Assembly: GCA_964481575.1 (NCBI GenBank) | Contig: CAYZTR010000047.1 | Coordinates: 1 to 17,603 of the forward strand | Origin: UQRS01 sp964481575 | GTDB lineage: Bacteria; Bacillota; Clostridia; Oscillospirales; Acutalibacteraceae | Reading direction: 5' to 3' | Length of the DNA: 17,603 bases | Shown here: positions 7,508 to 14,047 of the stretch, piece after piece | Position numbering within the stretch: position 1 is the stretch's first letter | Layout: each line of letters opens with the position of its first letter | Translations under genes and position numbers: made by a program | The notes under the pieces: model-generated | Databases searched by the model: none | What the model saw: only the letters and a program-made list of their open reading frames with translations | Told to the model about the DNA's origin: nothing

Positions 7508-8395
7508 TTGGAACAGCAGAAAGAAAAAATAGGTATCGTTCTGGAGGGTGGCGCCATGCGGGGATTATTTTCCGCCGGAATCATGGATGTCCTCCTGGAA
7601 GAAGGCATCTCCTTTGACGGCGGAATCGGCGTATCCGCCGGGGCCGCCTTTGGCTGCAATTATAAATCCAACCAACCCGGCCGTGTGATCCGTTACAACT
7701 GCAATTACAGTAAGGACCCCCGCTATGCCGGCCTGCGCTCCTGGGTCAAAACCGGTGACTGGTATGGCGCTGATTTTTGCTATCATGAACTGCCTACAAA
7801 ACTGGACATTTTCGACGCTGAAACCTTCGGCGCCTCCCCCATGGAGTTTTACTGCGTCTGTACGGATGTAGAAAGTGGAAAGCCGGTCTACCACAAATGT
7901 GAAACCGGCGCTGGAGAAGACCTGGACTGGATCCGGGCTTCGGCGTCCATGCCCCTGGCCTCCAGAATTGTGGAAATTGGCGGGTACAAACTGCTGGACG
8001 GCGGCATTTCAGATTCTATCCCCCTGCAATACTTTGAAGAAATCGGCTATACCAAAAATCTGGTGGTATTGACCCAGCCCCGGGACTTTGTCAAGACCAA
8101 AAACAAATATCTGCCCCTGCTTCGCCTGACTTTGCGGAAATACCCCGCCGTTCTCCAGGCGCTGGCAAATCGGCACACTGTATACAATCGCACCTTGAAA
8201 TACATCCATACAGCAGAAGCCCAAGGCCGGACATTTGTAATTCAACCGGATTTTTCTCTGTCCATTCACCCCACAGAGCGGGATCCCGGGGAAATGCGCC
8301 GTGTCTATGCACTGGGACGCGCTGCTGCCATTCGCCGCTTGCCGGAGTTAAAGCGATTTCTGGGACTGGATAAACCTGAAACAAAGAATCAGTAA
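7508..8395 (+). CDS. Patatin-like phospholipase family protein
   Basis: This is a predicted serine hydrolase acting on lipid acyl esters, using a Ser-Asp dyad. From the chosen start it has 295 residues. The oxyanion-hole motif GGAMRGLFSAG is at 14-24, the nucleophile elbow GVSAG holds Ser43, and the catalytic Asp164 is in the DGG of LLDGGISDS. No signal peptide or membrane segment is visible, so it is probably cytoplasmic, like bacterial YjjU/RssA-type proteins. TTG at 7508 is preferred because AAAGGAG (7491-7497) lies 10 bp upstream. The in-frame ATG at 7460 is upstream of the -10 box of the predicted promoter and has no ribosome site. It is a single-gene unit between two terminators, and its physiological substrate cannot be read from the sequence. 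Confidence 0.87.
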   Translation: MEQQKEKIGIVLEGGAMRGLFSAGIMDVLLEEGISFDGGIGVSAGAAFGCNYKSNQPGRVIRYNCNYSKDPRYAGLRSWVKTGDWYGADFCYHELPTKLDIFDAETFGASPMEFYCVCTDVESGKPVYHKCETGAGEDLDWIRASASMPLASRIVEIGGYKLLDGGISDSIPLQYFEEIGYTKNLVVLTQPRDFVKTKNKYLPLLRLTLRKYPAVLQALANRHTVYNRTLKYIHTAEAQGRTFVIQPDFSLSIHPTERDPGEMRRVYALGRAAAIRRLPELKRFLGLDKPETKNQ

Positions 8396-8442
8396 CGCCG
8401 CCTTTTGCATGCTCTCCGTTGCAGGAAATTATCCCTTTTTGC

Positions 8443-8485
8443 AAACAGCCCCGATTTGTACGGATCATACAAATCGGGGCTGTTT
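8443..8485 (+). terminator. Rho-independent terminator of the patatin-like gene
   Basis: A perfect 18-bp inverted repeat (8443-8460 with 8468-8485) has a 7-nt loop (cggatca). T residues run from 8482 to 8486 at the end of the stem. Its A/T-flanked symmetry means it may also act on - strand transcripts. Confidence 0.9.
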
Positions 8486-8642
8486 TCCATGTAACTTGGC
8501 GTTTTATGTTTTCACGCAACGGCGTTTTCCCATTCACTTTCTACTTTGAGAAAAGCCGGTCGTAATGAAGAGTTGCAGCTGTACGGTCAAAATTACGCCT
8601 GTATTCTGTAAACCCGCAGACAACTCCTTTCAACTGTTACCT

Positions 8643-8692
8643 TCTGGCAGAAAAGAATTTCATGAAAGGCCGTCTTTTTTTGTTTTGCCAGA
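8643..8692 (-). terminator. Imperfect hairpin just after the - strand transsulfuration gene
   Basis: TCTGGCA (8643-8649) pairs with TGCCAGA (8686-8692), and inner AAAAGA/TCTTTT segments can extend the stem with internal loops. It sits against the stop codon (8693-8695) of the - strand gene. There is no clear U tract on that strand, so it may be a 3'-end stabiliser rather than a true terminator. The rest of 8486-8642 shows nothing I can assign. Confidence 0.4.
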
Positions 8693-9844
8693 TCAATGCT
8701 CCAGCGCCTGTTTGATGTCAGCGATGATGTCCTCCACATGCTCCAACCCCACAGACAGACGCAACAATGTGTCGGTAATTCCAAGATGCTCCCGCACTTC
8801 CTGGGGTACATCAGGGTGGGTTTGCAGCACAGGATAGGTCAGCAGAGATTCCGTGCCGCCCAGGCTTTCTGCAAAGGTGACAACTCTGACCTTTTTCAGG
8901 ATCCGCAAGGCAGTTTCCGACCGCTCCACTTGAAAAGAAATCATGCTGCCGGAGCCGCTGGCCTGTCCGGCATTGACAGCATATCCGGGATGCTCCTTCA
9001 AACCGGGATAAAACACCTTGGTAATCTGGGGCTGTTTCTGCAGCCATGCAACTACCTGAAGGGCATTTTCCTGCTGCCGTTCCATGCGGACGGCCAGAGT
9101 TTTGATTCCCCGCATAACCAACCAACTGTCAAAGGGAGCCAGTACCCCACCGGTGGTTTTGGAGATCAGCCGAATCCGATCCGCAATAGCAGCATCCCTG
9201 GCACAAACGAAGCCGGAAATGGTATCGTTATGGCCAGATAAAAATTTACTGCCGCTGTGGATCACAAGATCGGCTCCCAACGACAGGGGATTTTGAAAAT
9301 AGGGAGAGAGAAATGTATTATCTACTAAGAGCAAAAGCCCGTGTTCCCGTGCCAATCTGGCGCATCCCCGCAGGTCGGTGATATTCATCATGGGATTACT
9401 GGGCGTCTCCACATAGATGGCTTTGGTTTCAGGCAGAATGGCATCCGCCACTTTCTGAAGATCCGTGGTATCCACATAATGGAAGCACAGTCCGTTTTTC
9501 TGGCCAATCTGCTGATGCAAACGGATTACGCCGCCGTACAAGTCCTCCGAACAAAGAATATGATCTCCCGGAGAAAACAGTTCAAAACAGGCGCTAATAG
9601 CGGCCATGCCGGAGGAAAATGCCACGGTTTCCGTTGCTCCCTCCAGAGAAGAAACGATCTCCTCCAGTTTCCGGCGGGTGGGATTGGATTCCCGTGTATA
9701 GTCAAAGCCGCTTTCATTATGACCCGGCTTAAGGTGGCTAAAACAGGCCGTTTGATAAATGGGAAAGCTAACGGCGCAGTTTTCATCGCGCAGGGACGCG
9801 GAAGAATCCCCGTGGATACATCGTGTTTCAAACTGTTCGTTCAT
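8693..9844 (-). CDS. PLP-dependent transsulfuration enzyme (MccB/MetC/MetB-like)
   Basis: This 383-residue Cys/Met-metabolism PLP enzyme acts on cystathionine or homocysteine-type substrates. The PLP Lys200 is in HSGSKFLSGHND; Asp175 in VDNTF contacts the pyridine nitrogen; Tyr103 in DLYGG and the YTRESNPT motif (49-56) are the standard substrate- and phosphate-binding elements. It resembles the MccB/MetC-like branch (TGGVLAPFDSWLVMRGIKTL), so cystathionine gamma- or beta-lyase activity is most likely, but family members cannot be told apart by eye. The ATG at 9844 has AAGGAG 8 bp upstream (9853-9858); an in-frame ATG at 9874 lacks a ribosome site and lies in the upstream hairpin. It is downstream of the TSCPD gene, with a terminator-like hairpin between them, so its expression may be attenuated. 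Confidence 0.88.
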   Translation of the reverse strand: MNEQFETRCIHGDSSASLRDENCAVSFPIYQTACFSHLKPGHNESGFDYTRESNPTRRKLEEIVSSLEGATETVAFSSGMAAISACFELFSPGDHILCSEDLYGGVIRLHQQIGQKNGLCFHYVDTTDLQKVADAILPETKAIYVETPSNPMMNITDLRGCARLAREHGLLLLVDNTFLSPYFQNPLSLGADLVIHSGSKFLSGHNDTISGFVCARDAAIADRIRLISKTTGGVLAPFDSWLVMRGIKTLAVRMERQQENALQVVAWLQKQPQITKVFYPGLKEHPGYAVNAGQASGSGSMISFQVERSETALRILKKVRVVTFAESLGGTESLLTYPVLQTHPDVPQEVREHLGITDTLLRLSVGLEHVEDIIADIKQALEH

Positions 9845-9864
9845 AGGATCTACTCCTTCATCTG

Positions 9865-9901
9865 AAAAAAACAAGGGACTGTCTTGGGAAAGGCAGCCCC
9901 T
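9865..9901 (-). terminator. Terminator or attenuator hairpin between the TSCPD and lyase genes
   Basis: On the - strand, AGGGGCTG (9901-9894) pairs with CAGTCCCT (9881-9874) with one G-U pair and a 12-nt loop. It is followed by TTG and a run of seven T (9871-9865). It begins 6 bp after the TSCPD stop and ends 6 bp before the lyase ribosome site. I see no separate promoter for the lyase, so partial read-through or regulated anti-termination is possible. Confidence 0.62.
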
Positions 9902-9907
9902 GGCACA

Positions 9908-10201
9908 TCATGTGTCACAAGACAATTCCGATTCGTCCGGATCCGCAGACTGCTGCACCAAAATCTGTTCCAGCCCAACGGCAAGCTGATCCGGGCAAGA
10001 GGTACTTCGAAAACTACAGCGGATCCCCTTCAGCTTTTGGATCACCTCTGAAGCAGGCATTCCCTCCACCAAATGGGCGATTCCCTGCAGATTCCCACTG
10101 CAGCCACCGGTGGCTTCCAAATGGTGTACCACCTGATTCTCATCCAATTCAAACCGGATCTCTGCAGGGCAGACTCCTTCCGGTTTTAAAGTATACTGCA
10201 T
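9908..10201 (-). CDS. TSCPD domain-containing protein
   Basis: This 97-residue protein is essentially one TSCPD domain, a cysteine-containing module also found at the C-terminus of some ribonucleotide reductases and as free-standing proteins of unknown function. The naming motif is clear: STSCPDQLA (66-74), preceded by GGCSGNLQGI (32-41). Five cysteines (11, 34, 62, 69, 95) suggest metal binding or thiol chemistry, which is inference. The ATG at 10201 has no good ribosome site of its own, and an in-frame stop lies 6 nt upstream, so this is the first usable codon. That stop is the end of the preceding 49-aa ORF, so translational coupling is likely. Its position among cysteine-metabolism genes hints at a sulfur-related role. 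Confidence 0.85.
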   Translation of the reverse strand: MQYTLKPEGVCPAEIRFELDENQVVHHLEATGGCSGNLQGIAHLVEGMPASEVIQKLKGIRCSFRSTSCPDQLAVGLEQILVQQSADPDESELSCDT

Positions 10202-10207
10202 AACGGA

Positions 10208-10357
10208 TCAACCCCGGCTGCGGGAGATCTGGAATAAATCCCCCTGCAAATCAACGGCCCGGAACAAAACCTGCCCCGCTGCATACGTCAGAAGTACCCC
10301 AATGCTCAAACACGCCTGGCTCCCAAAGGATTGTAACAGATGTTTCCTGAAACACAT
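10208..10357 (-). CDS. Predicted 49-aa small protein or leader ORF upstream of TSCPD
   Basis: An ATG at 10357 is preceded by AAGGAGG (10373-10367) with 9-nt spacing, the best ribosome site in the leader. The frame encodes 49 residues and ends with TGA at 10210-10208, 6 nt before the TSCPD ATG. The protein starts MCFRKHLLQSFG, has a central hydrophobic stretch (about 17-33, SIGVLLTYAAGQVLF) and a basic end (ISRSRG). It could be a one-pass membrane micro-protein or a leader whose translation delivers ribosomes to the poorly initiated TSCPD gene. I recognise no family. The start codon lies in a small potential hairpin (GATGTGTTTC with GAAACATC). Confidence 0.5.
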   Translation of the reverse strand: MCFRKHLLQSFGSQACLSIGVLLTYAAGQVLFRAVDLQGDLFQISRSRG

Positions 10358-10458
10358 CAGGGAACGCCTCCTTACCCGATATTGCAGCCATAGAACCACA
10401 CATTGGCCTACAGCATGTAATCCACTCTGCATACACCTGATTTTGGATCGTTTTCTGC

Positions 10459-10487
10459 ATTATACTCGAAGGAAGACCATTTGTCCA
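10459..10487 (-). promoter_or_regulatory. Sigma-A promoter for the small ORF/TSCPD/lyase unit
   Basis: On the - strand, -35 TGGACA (10487-10482), a 17-bp spacer and -10 TATAAT (10464-10459) predict a start near 10452. This gives a leader of about 95 nt to the small ORF and about 250 nt to TSCPD. No T-box or S-box consensus was recognised in the leader. Confidence 0.75.
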
Positions 10488-10509
10488 ATATTCCATTGAT
10501 ATAATAAGA

Positions 10510-10526
10510 TATAGATTAAATCTATA
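10510..10526. promoter_or_regulatory. LysR-type regulator binding palindrome (T-N11-A)
   Basis: The sequence TATAGATT-A-AATCTATA is a perfect 8-bp inverted repeat around one central base, and contains the T-N11-A pattern of LysR-type sites. Its centre (10518) is about 66 bp upstream of the predicted start of the - strand promoter, the classical position of a LysR recognition site for activation. It lies 9 bp after the end of the LysR gene itself. Confidence 0.65.
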
Positions 10527-10535
10527 GCTAAAGGA

Positions 10536-11477
10536 TTATATAAATGTTTTTGGACTGGCAAACTTCGTCAAATAGCATTGCAGTTCCTGGATGTATTGTT
10601 CTCCCAACTTACTAAGTAGTGTATTCTTTTTAACAATATAGCCAATTTCCATGGTATCCCCGGGGTTTTCGCTATCTGTTTCAAAAGGGACGGCCACATA
10701 ATCGCTGCCATTTAATTCTTCACATATAATGCCGGAACAAAGTGTGTATCCGTTGAGCCCCACCATAAGATTCAGCATAGTGGCCCGATCATTGGCCTTA
10801 ATGGTTCGGGGATATTCATTGGTGCTGAGGATCTCCTCAGCAAAATAGAAAGAGGTATTATCCCCTTGTTCAAAGGACAGGCATGGATAATCCGCCAGCT
10901 GGGAAAATCGGATGGAACCGCACCGGGCCAAAGGATGATCCTTCCAAAGATACACATAGGCGTTACAAAAGGTCAGACTGTGGAATTCCAAGCCGTTGGC
11001 CTTCAGTAGCTTTAAAATGACCTTCCGGTTAAAATCGCTGAGATACATAATGCCGATTTCACTTTTGGAGGAGCTGACATCCTCGATAATATCCCGGGTT
11101 TTCGTCTCCCGGATAGCAAACTCATATTCCTCCATATTGAATTTTTTCACCAGTTCCACAAAGCTCTTAACAGCAAAAGAATAGTGCTGAGTGGAAATGC
11201 CGAATTTCTTTTTCAGGGTTCCGTTTTTTCCATATTTGCCCAGCAGGGTTTCATACTGATGATAAAGCTGGCGGGCATGGGAAATGAACTCCGCACCGTC
11301 ATTGGTCAGAGAAACACCCCGGCCGCTGCGGTGAAAAATCACGATTCCCAATTCCTTTTCCAATTCCTTGATGGCACTGGACAGGGACGGCTGTGCAATA
11401 TACAAAACCTCTGAAGCTTTATTAAGGGATCCCATTTCCGAAACGGTGATCACATAATGTAACTGCTGTAAAGTCAT
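10536..11477 (-). CDS. LysR-family transcriptional regulator
   Basis: This 313-residue protein has the LysR layout: an N-terminal winged helix (MTLQQLHYVITVSEMGSLNK, recognition region around 17-36 with AQPSLSSAIKELEKELG at 28-44 and FHRSGRGVSLTNDG at 48-61), a linker helix to about 85, then a two-lobed effector-binding domain to about 300. The neighbours (cysK, TSCPD, two transsulfuration enzymes, a desulfurase) suggest a regulator of cysteine or sulfur metabolism comparable in role to CysL/CysB-type proteins, with O-acetylserine or a related compound as possible effector (inference). The ATG at 11477 has GGAGGA at 11489-11484, 6 bp upstream; an ATG at 11504 has none. A terminator separates it from cysK. 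Confidence 0.93.
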   Translation of the reverse strand: MTLQQLHYVITVSEMGSLNKASEVLYIAQPSLSSAIKELEKELGIVIFHRSGRGVSLTNDGAEFISHARQLYHQYETLLGKYGKNGTLKKKFGISTQHYSFAVKSFVELVKKFNMEEYEFAIRETKTRDIIEDVSSSKSEIGIMYLSDFNRKVILKLLKANGLEFHSLTFCNAYVYLWKDHPLARCGSIRFSQLADYPCLSFEQGDNTSFYFAEEILSTNEYPRTIKANDRATMLNLMVGLNGYTLCSGIICEELNGSDYVAVPFETDSENPGDTMEIGYIVKKNTLLSKLGEQYIQELQCYLTKFASPKTFI

Positions 11478-11502
11478 AAACGATCCTCCGAATTTCAACG
11501 TC

Positions 11503-11520
11503 ATGCAGCAAAGCCTGCAT
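11503..11520. other. Short hairpin upstream of the LysR gene
   Basis: ATGCAG (11503-11508) and CTGCAT (11515-11520) form a 6-bp inverted repeat with a 6-nt spacer in the short gap between the cysK terminator and the LysR ribosome site. It may be an autoregulatory site or chance. I found no convincing promoter for the LysR gene in this gap. Confidence 0.3.
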
Positions 11521-11531
11521 TTAATAAAGAA

Positions 11532-11561
11532 AGAAGCAGGAGCGTAGCGGCTCCTGCTTCT
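11532..11561 (-). terminator. Rho-independent terminator of cysK
   Basis: A 12-bp perfect stem (11532-11543 with 11550-11561) has a 6-nt loop (gtagcg). On the - strand it is followed by a U-rich stretch (TTCTTTATTAA). It lies 6 bp after the cysK stop and probably uncouples cysK from the LysR gene, though read-through is possible. Confidence 0.8.
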
Positions 11562-11567
11562 CTGACC

Positions 11568-12497
11568 TCAGACAGAAAACATGGGTGTGGACAGATAACG
11601 TTCGCCGGTATCCGGCAGCAGGGCTACAATGCACTTGCCTTGGTTCTCCGGCCGCTTGGCCAGAACCGTAGCAGCCCAAACAGCAGCGCCGGAAGAAATC
11701 CCCACCAACAATCCCTCTTTCCGGGCAAGGATGCGCCCGGTTTCAAAAGCGTCCTCATTTTCAACCGGAATAATCTCATCATAAATTTCGGTATTCAGCG
11801 TATCCGGTACAAATCCGGCGCCAATTCCCTGAATTTTGTGGGGACCTGGCGTCCCTTTGGAAAGCACAGGAGAACCGGCAGGTTCCACAGCCACCACCCG
11901 GATATTTGGGTTTTGCCCCTTCAGATACTCACCAACACCCGAAACTGTACCGCCGGTGCCAACACCGGCCACAAAGATATCTACCTTCCCGTCGGTATCC
12001 TTCCAGATTTCCGGCCCGGTAGTATTGCGGTGGGCAGTGGGATTGGCAGGATTGGTAAACTGGCTGGGAATAAAACTATTGGGCGTTTCGGCGGCCAGCT
12101 CCTGGGCTTTTGCAATGGCCCCCTTCATGCCCTTTCCCCCATCAGTCAGTATCAATTCTGCGCCATAGGCCTTCAGAAGATTGCGCCGTTCTATACTCAT
12201 CGTTTCCGGCATGGTAAGGACTATGCGATATCCCCTGGAGGCAGCCACAGCCGCCAGACCGATACCTGTGTTGCCGCTGGTAGGTTCAATAATCACTGAA
12301 TCCGGACGTAACAGGCCTTTGGCCTCCGCATCATCAATCATAGCTTTGGCAATCCTGTCCTTCACGCTGCCCGCCGGGTTGAAATACTCCAGCTTTCCGT
12401 AAATCTCCGCACCCAACTCCTTCTGCACCATGTAGTTGGACAACTTCAGCAGCGGCGTTCCGCCAATCAGATCCGTAATCCTGTCAAATGTTCTCAT
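11568..12497 (-). CDS. cysK: O-acetylserine sulfhydrylase (cysteine synthase A)
   Basis: CysK makes L-cysteine from O-acetylserine and sulfide using PLP in the cytoplasm. The 309-residue length is typical. Lys46 in NPAGSVKDR is the PLP Schiff-base lysine; TSGNTGIG (73-80) is the substrate loop; SQFTNPANP and the phosphate-binding GTGGTVSGVG are both present. The ATG at 12497 is preceded by AAGGAG ending at 12507, 9 nt upstream; an in-frame TTG at 12503 is too close to it. The gene has its own near-consensus promoter, facing away from the + strand transsulfuration gene. In some Firmicutes CysK also binds a cysteine regulator (CymR), a possibility the shared promoter motif makes worth noting here. 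Confidence 0.97.
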   Translation of the reverse strand: MRTFDRITDLIGGTPLLKLSNYMVQKELGAEIYGKLEYFNPAGSVKDRIAKAMIDDAEAKGLLRPDSVIIEPTSGNTGIGLAAVAASRGYRIVLTMPETMSIERRNLLKAYGAELILTDGGKGMKGAIAKAQELAAETPNSFIPSQFTNPANPTAHRNTTGPEIWKDTDGKVDIFVAGVGTGGTVSGVGEYLKGQNPNIRVVAVEPAGSPVLSKGTPGPHKIQGIGAGFVPDTLNTEIYDEIIPVENEDAFETGRILARKEGLLVGISSGAAVWAATVLAKRPENQGKCIVALLPDTGERYLSTPMFSV

Positions 12498-12614
12498 AGT
12501 CAAAGACTCCTTTTCATGATAATGGGTCAGATATTGGAAATTGCAGTACCTATTTCAACATCATCTTGCATTGGCTGGAAATTCCATGACTTGATTGTCC
12601 TTTAAATTTCTTAT

Positions 12615-12635
12615 GAAACCTATCAAATTTATAGG
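12615..12635 (-). promoter_or_regulatory. Putative operator in the cysK leader (TGATAGGTTTC element)
   Basis: The 11-mer TGATAGGTTTC occupies 12625-12615 on the - strand and starts 14 nt after the -10 box. It is half of the wider inverted repeat CCTAT-N7-ATAGG (12619-12635), which covers roughly -2 to +15. Such a position favours repression by a bound protein, or an RNA-level element. Confidence 0.6.
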
Positions 12636-12639
12636 ATTT

Positions 12640-12668
12640 ATTGTATCACCTGATTTTCATCTTGTCAA
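12640..12668 (-). promoter_or_regulatory. cysK promoter
   Basis: On the - strand, TTGACA (12668-12663), a 17-bp spacer and TACAAT (12645-12640) predict a start near 12633. The leader to the cysK ATG is about 135 nt. Confidence 0.85.
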
Positions 12669-12719
12669 GTCTTTTTGGCAAAGTTCCAGGAAATGTTCCG
12701 CTGAACCAGGAAGGCCCAC

Positions 12720-12748
12720 TTGACAAAACCCGGGAATACAGATATAAT
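12720..12748 (+). promoter_or_regulatory. Consensus promoter of the + strand sulfur operon
   Basis: Both boxes match the sigma-A consensus exactly: TTGACA (12720-12725), 17-bp spacer, TATAAT (12743-12748). The predicted start is near 12755, about 100 nt before the first ATG. So strong a promoter suggests control by repression. Confidence 0.88.
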
Positions 12749-12762
12749 TTATCGTATTAAAC

Positions 12763-12773
12763 TGATAGGTTTC
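12763..12773 (+). promoter_or_regulatory. Putative operator in the + strand leader (TGATAGGTTTC element)
   Basis: This is the same 11-mer as in the cysK leader, in the same orientation relative to transcription and again 14 nt after the -10 box. Its upstream partner is weaker here (TATC at 12750-12753 against GATA at 12764-12767). Confidence 0.6.
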
Positions 12774-12853
12774 CTGTGTTTATGGAATTGTATGCAAATG
12801 CTGCGGCATGCAGAACTGCAGCGGCAAAAAACGGTTGAAAGGAGTAATCTTTC

Positions 12854-14047
12854 ATGTCCAAACGAACCTATGGTAACGAGTACGGTTTTCAAACAAGAGC
12901 GGTACATACGGGGAATGATGTTGACGGTGAGACCGGCGCCATTAAGCGCCCCATCACCATGGCCAACAGCTATGAGCTGCCCTATGACCCTACCGATATG
13001 AACTGGTCCAGCGCCGCCGGAAATCTATACACCCGAAATGGCGGTTCCAATCAGAAATATCTGCAGGAGAAGCTGGCCTCTTTAGAGGGCGGGGAAGATT
13101 GCGTCGTTTTGGCCAGCGGAGTCGCCGCTCTGTCCGGATTGTTTTTCGCCTTGCTGAAAAGCGGCGATCATGTGATCTTTTCCAGCGTTACCTATATCGC
13201 CGTTTATCGGCTGCTAAACGAGCTGTTTAATCACAAATTCCAGGTAGAAACCACCATTGTGGACACTTCGGATTTAGAAGCTGTTCGCAAAGCTGTCCGC
13301 CCTAATACAAAACTGATTCATATTGAGACACCCGGTAATCCCACTCTGACGGTTTCGGATATTGCGGAAATTGCAAAAATTGCCCATGAAAACGGCGCAT
13401 TGCTGTCGGTTGACAACACCTTTGCCTCCCCATTTAACCAGCGCCCCATTGCATTGGGAGCCGACTTTACAGTGGAGAGCCTGACCAAATATATCAACGG
13501 TCACGGGGATGCCATGGGCGGCGCCATCATCGGCAAAACCAAATATCTGGATCTGATCCGCGCGCAATCCCAGGTGAATTTGGGCGCTACCATCAGCCCC
13601 TTCAACGCCTGGCTCATTATGCGTGGCAGCGTCACCCTGCCGCTGCGGATGCGCCAACACAATGAAAACGCCCTGCAGGTGGCCAGATGGCTGGAGGCCC
13701 AACCCAATGTCAGCTTTGTCGCTTATCCAGGGCTGGAAAGCCACAAGGGACACGTCATTGCCAAAAAGCAGATGAACCCCGGCTTTGGTGGCGTCCTTTC
13801 CTTCGGCCTGAAAGCCGACCATGATACCCACAACAAATTTGTCAGTCACCTGAAGGTCATCACCTCAGCCGTCTCTCTGGGACACGACGAAAGCCTCATT
13901 GTATTTCTGGGAGAAGACGACGAGCGGCAATACCTGTATCATGAAGAATTTCACAACGGGTTTTTCCGATTCAGTGTAGGCATTGAGGATGTGGAAGATA
14001 TCATCGGGGATTTGAAGCAGGCCCTGGAACAGGTAGGCCTGTTATAA
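12854..14047 (+). CDS. PLP-dependent transsulfuration enzyme (methionine gamma-lyase/cystathionine gamma-synthase-like)
   Basis: This second member of the Cys/Met PLP family has 397 residues. Lys212 in ESLTKYINGHGD binds PLP; Asp187 in VDNTF, Tyr114 in SVTYIAVYR and YTRNGG (59-64) are the other cofactor and substrate elements. KYINGHGD resembles methionine gamma-lyase, but the position of the characteristic MGL cysteine (after Tyr114) is not Cys, and the usual YxRxxNPT motif reads YTRNGGSNQ. The substrate is therefore open: lyase on cysteine/homocysteine, or gamma-replacement. GAAAGGAG (12837-12844) lies 9 bp before the ATG. It is first in a + strand operon with larE, 57 bp ahead and without a terminator, so it may feed sulfur into that set. 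Confidence 0.86.
   Translation: MSKRTYGNEYGFQTRAVHTGNDVDGETGAIKRPITMANSYELPYDPTDMNWSSAAGNLYTRNGGSNQKYLQEKLASLEGGEDCVVLASGVAALSGLFFALLKSGDHVIFSSVTYIAVYRLLNELFNHKFQVETTIVDTSDLEAVRKAVRPNTKLIHIETPGNPTLTVSDIAEIAKIAHENGALLSVDNTFASPFNQRPIALGADFTVESLTKYINGHGDAMGGAIIGKTKYLDLIRAQSQVNLGATISPFNAWLIMRGSVTLPLRMRQHNENALQVARWLEAQPNVSFVAYPGLESHKGHVIAKKQMNPGFGGVLSFGLKADHDTHNKFVSHLKVITSAVSLGHDESLIVFLGEDDERQYLYHEEFHNGFFRFSVGIEDVEDIIGDLKQALEQVGLL

Larger units (their letters stand above)
12498..12853. promoter_or_regulatory. Divergent control region between cysK and the + strand sulfur operon
   Basis: This 356-bp gap holds two back-to-back promoters whose -35 boxes are 51 bp apart, and an identical 11-mer downstream of each -10 box (listed separately). 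Between the -35 boxes are two small inverted repeats, TTCC-A-GGAA (12684-12692) and GTTC-N4-GAAC (12695-12706), possible activator contacts. No small gene was found in it; short frames here lack ribosome sites. Confidence 0.75.

Noticed and set aside
8565..8837. 90-codon + strand frame between the patatin-like gene and the lyase gene
   Set aside because: It runs into the antisense of the lyase C-terminus, lacks a ribosome site, and its composition is unlike a real gene.
10251..10496. Possible Cys-rich leader peptide (ITCCRPMCGS) as a cysteine attenuator upstream of TSCPD
   Set aside because: Attractive because of clustered Cys codons, but its possible ATG codons lie upstream of or within the predicted -10 region and no ribosome site is present. 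A neighbouring frame has a much better start.
10202..10535. T-box, S-box (SAM) or other known riboswitch in the leader
   Set aside because: I looked for the T-box AGGGTGG/GCGG-type pairing and the S-box core and saw neither.
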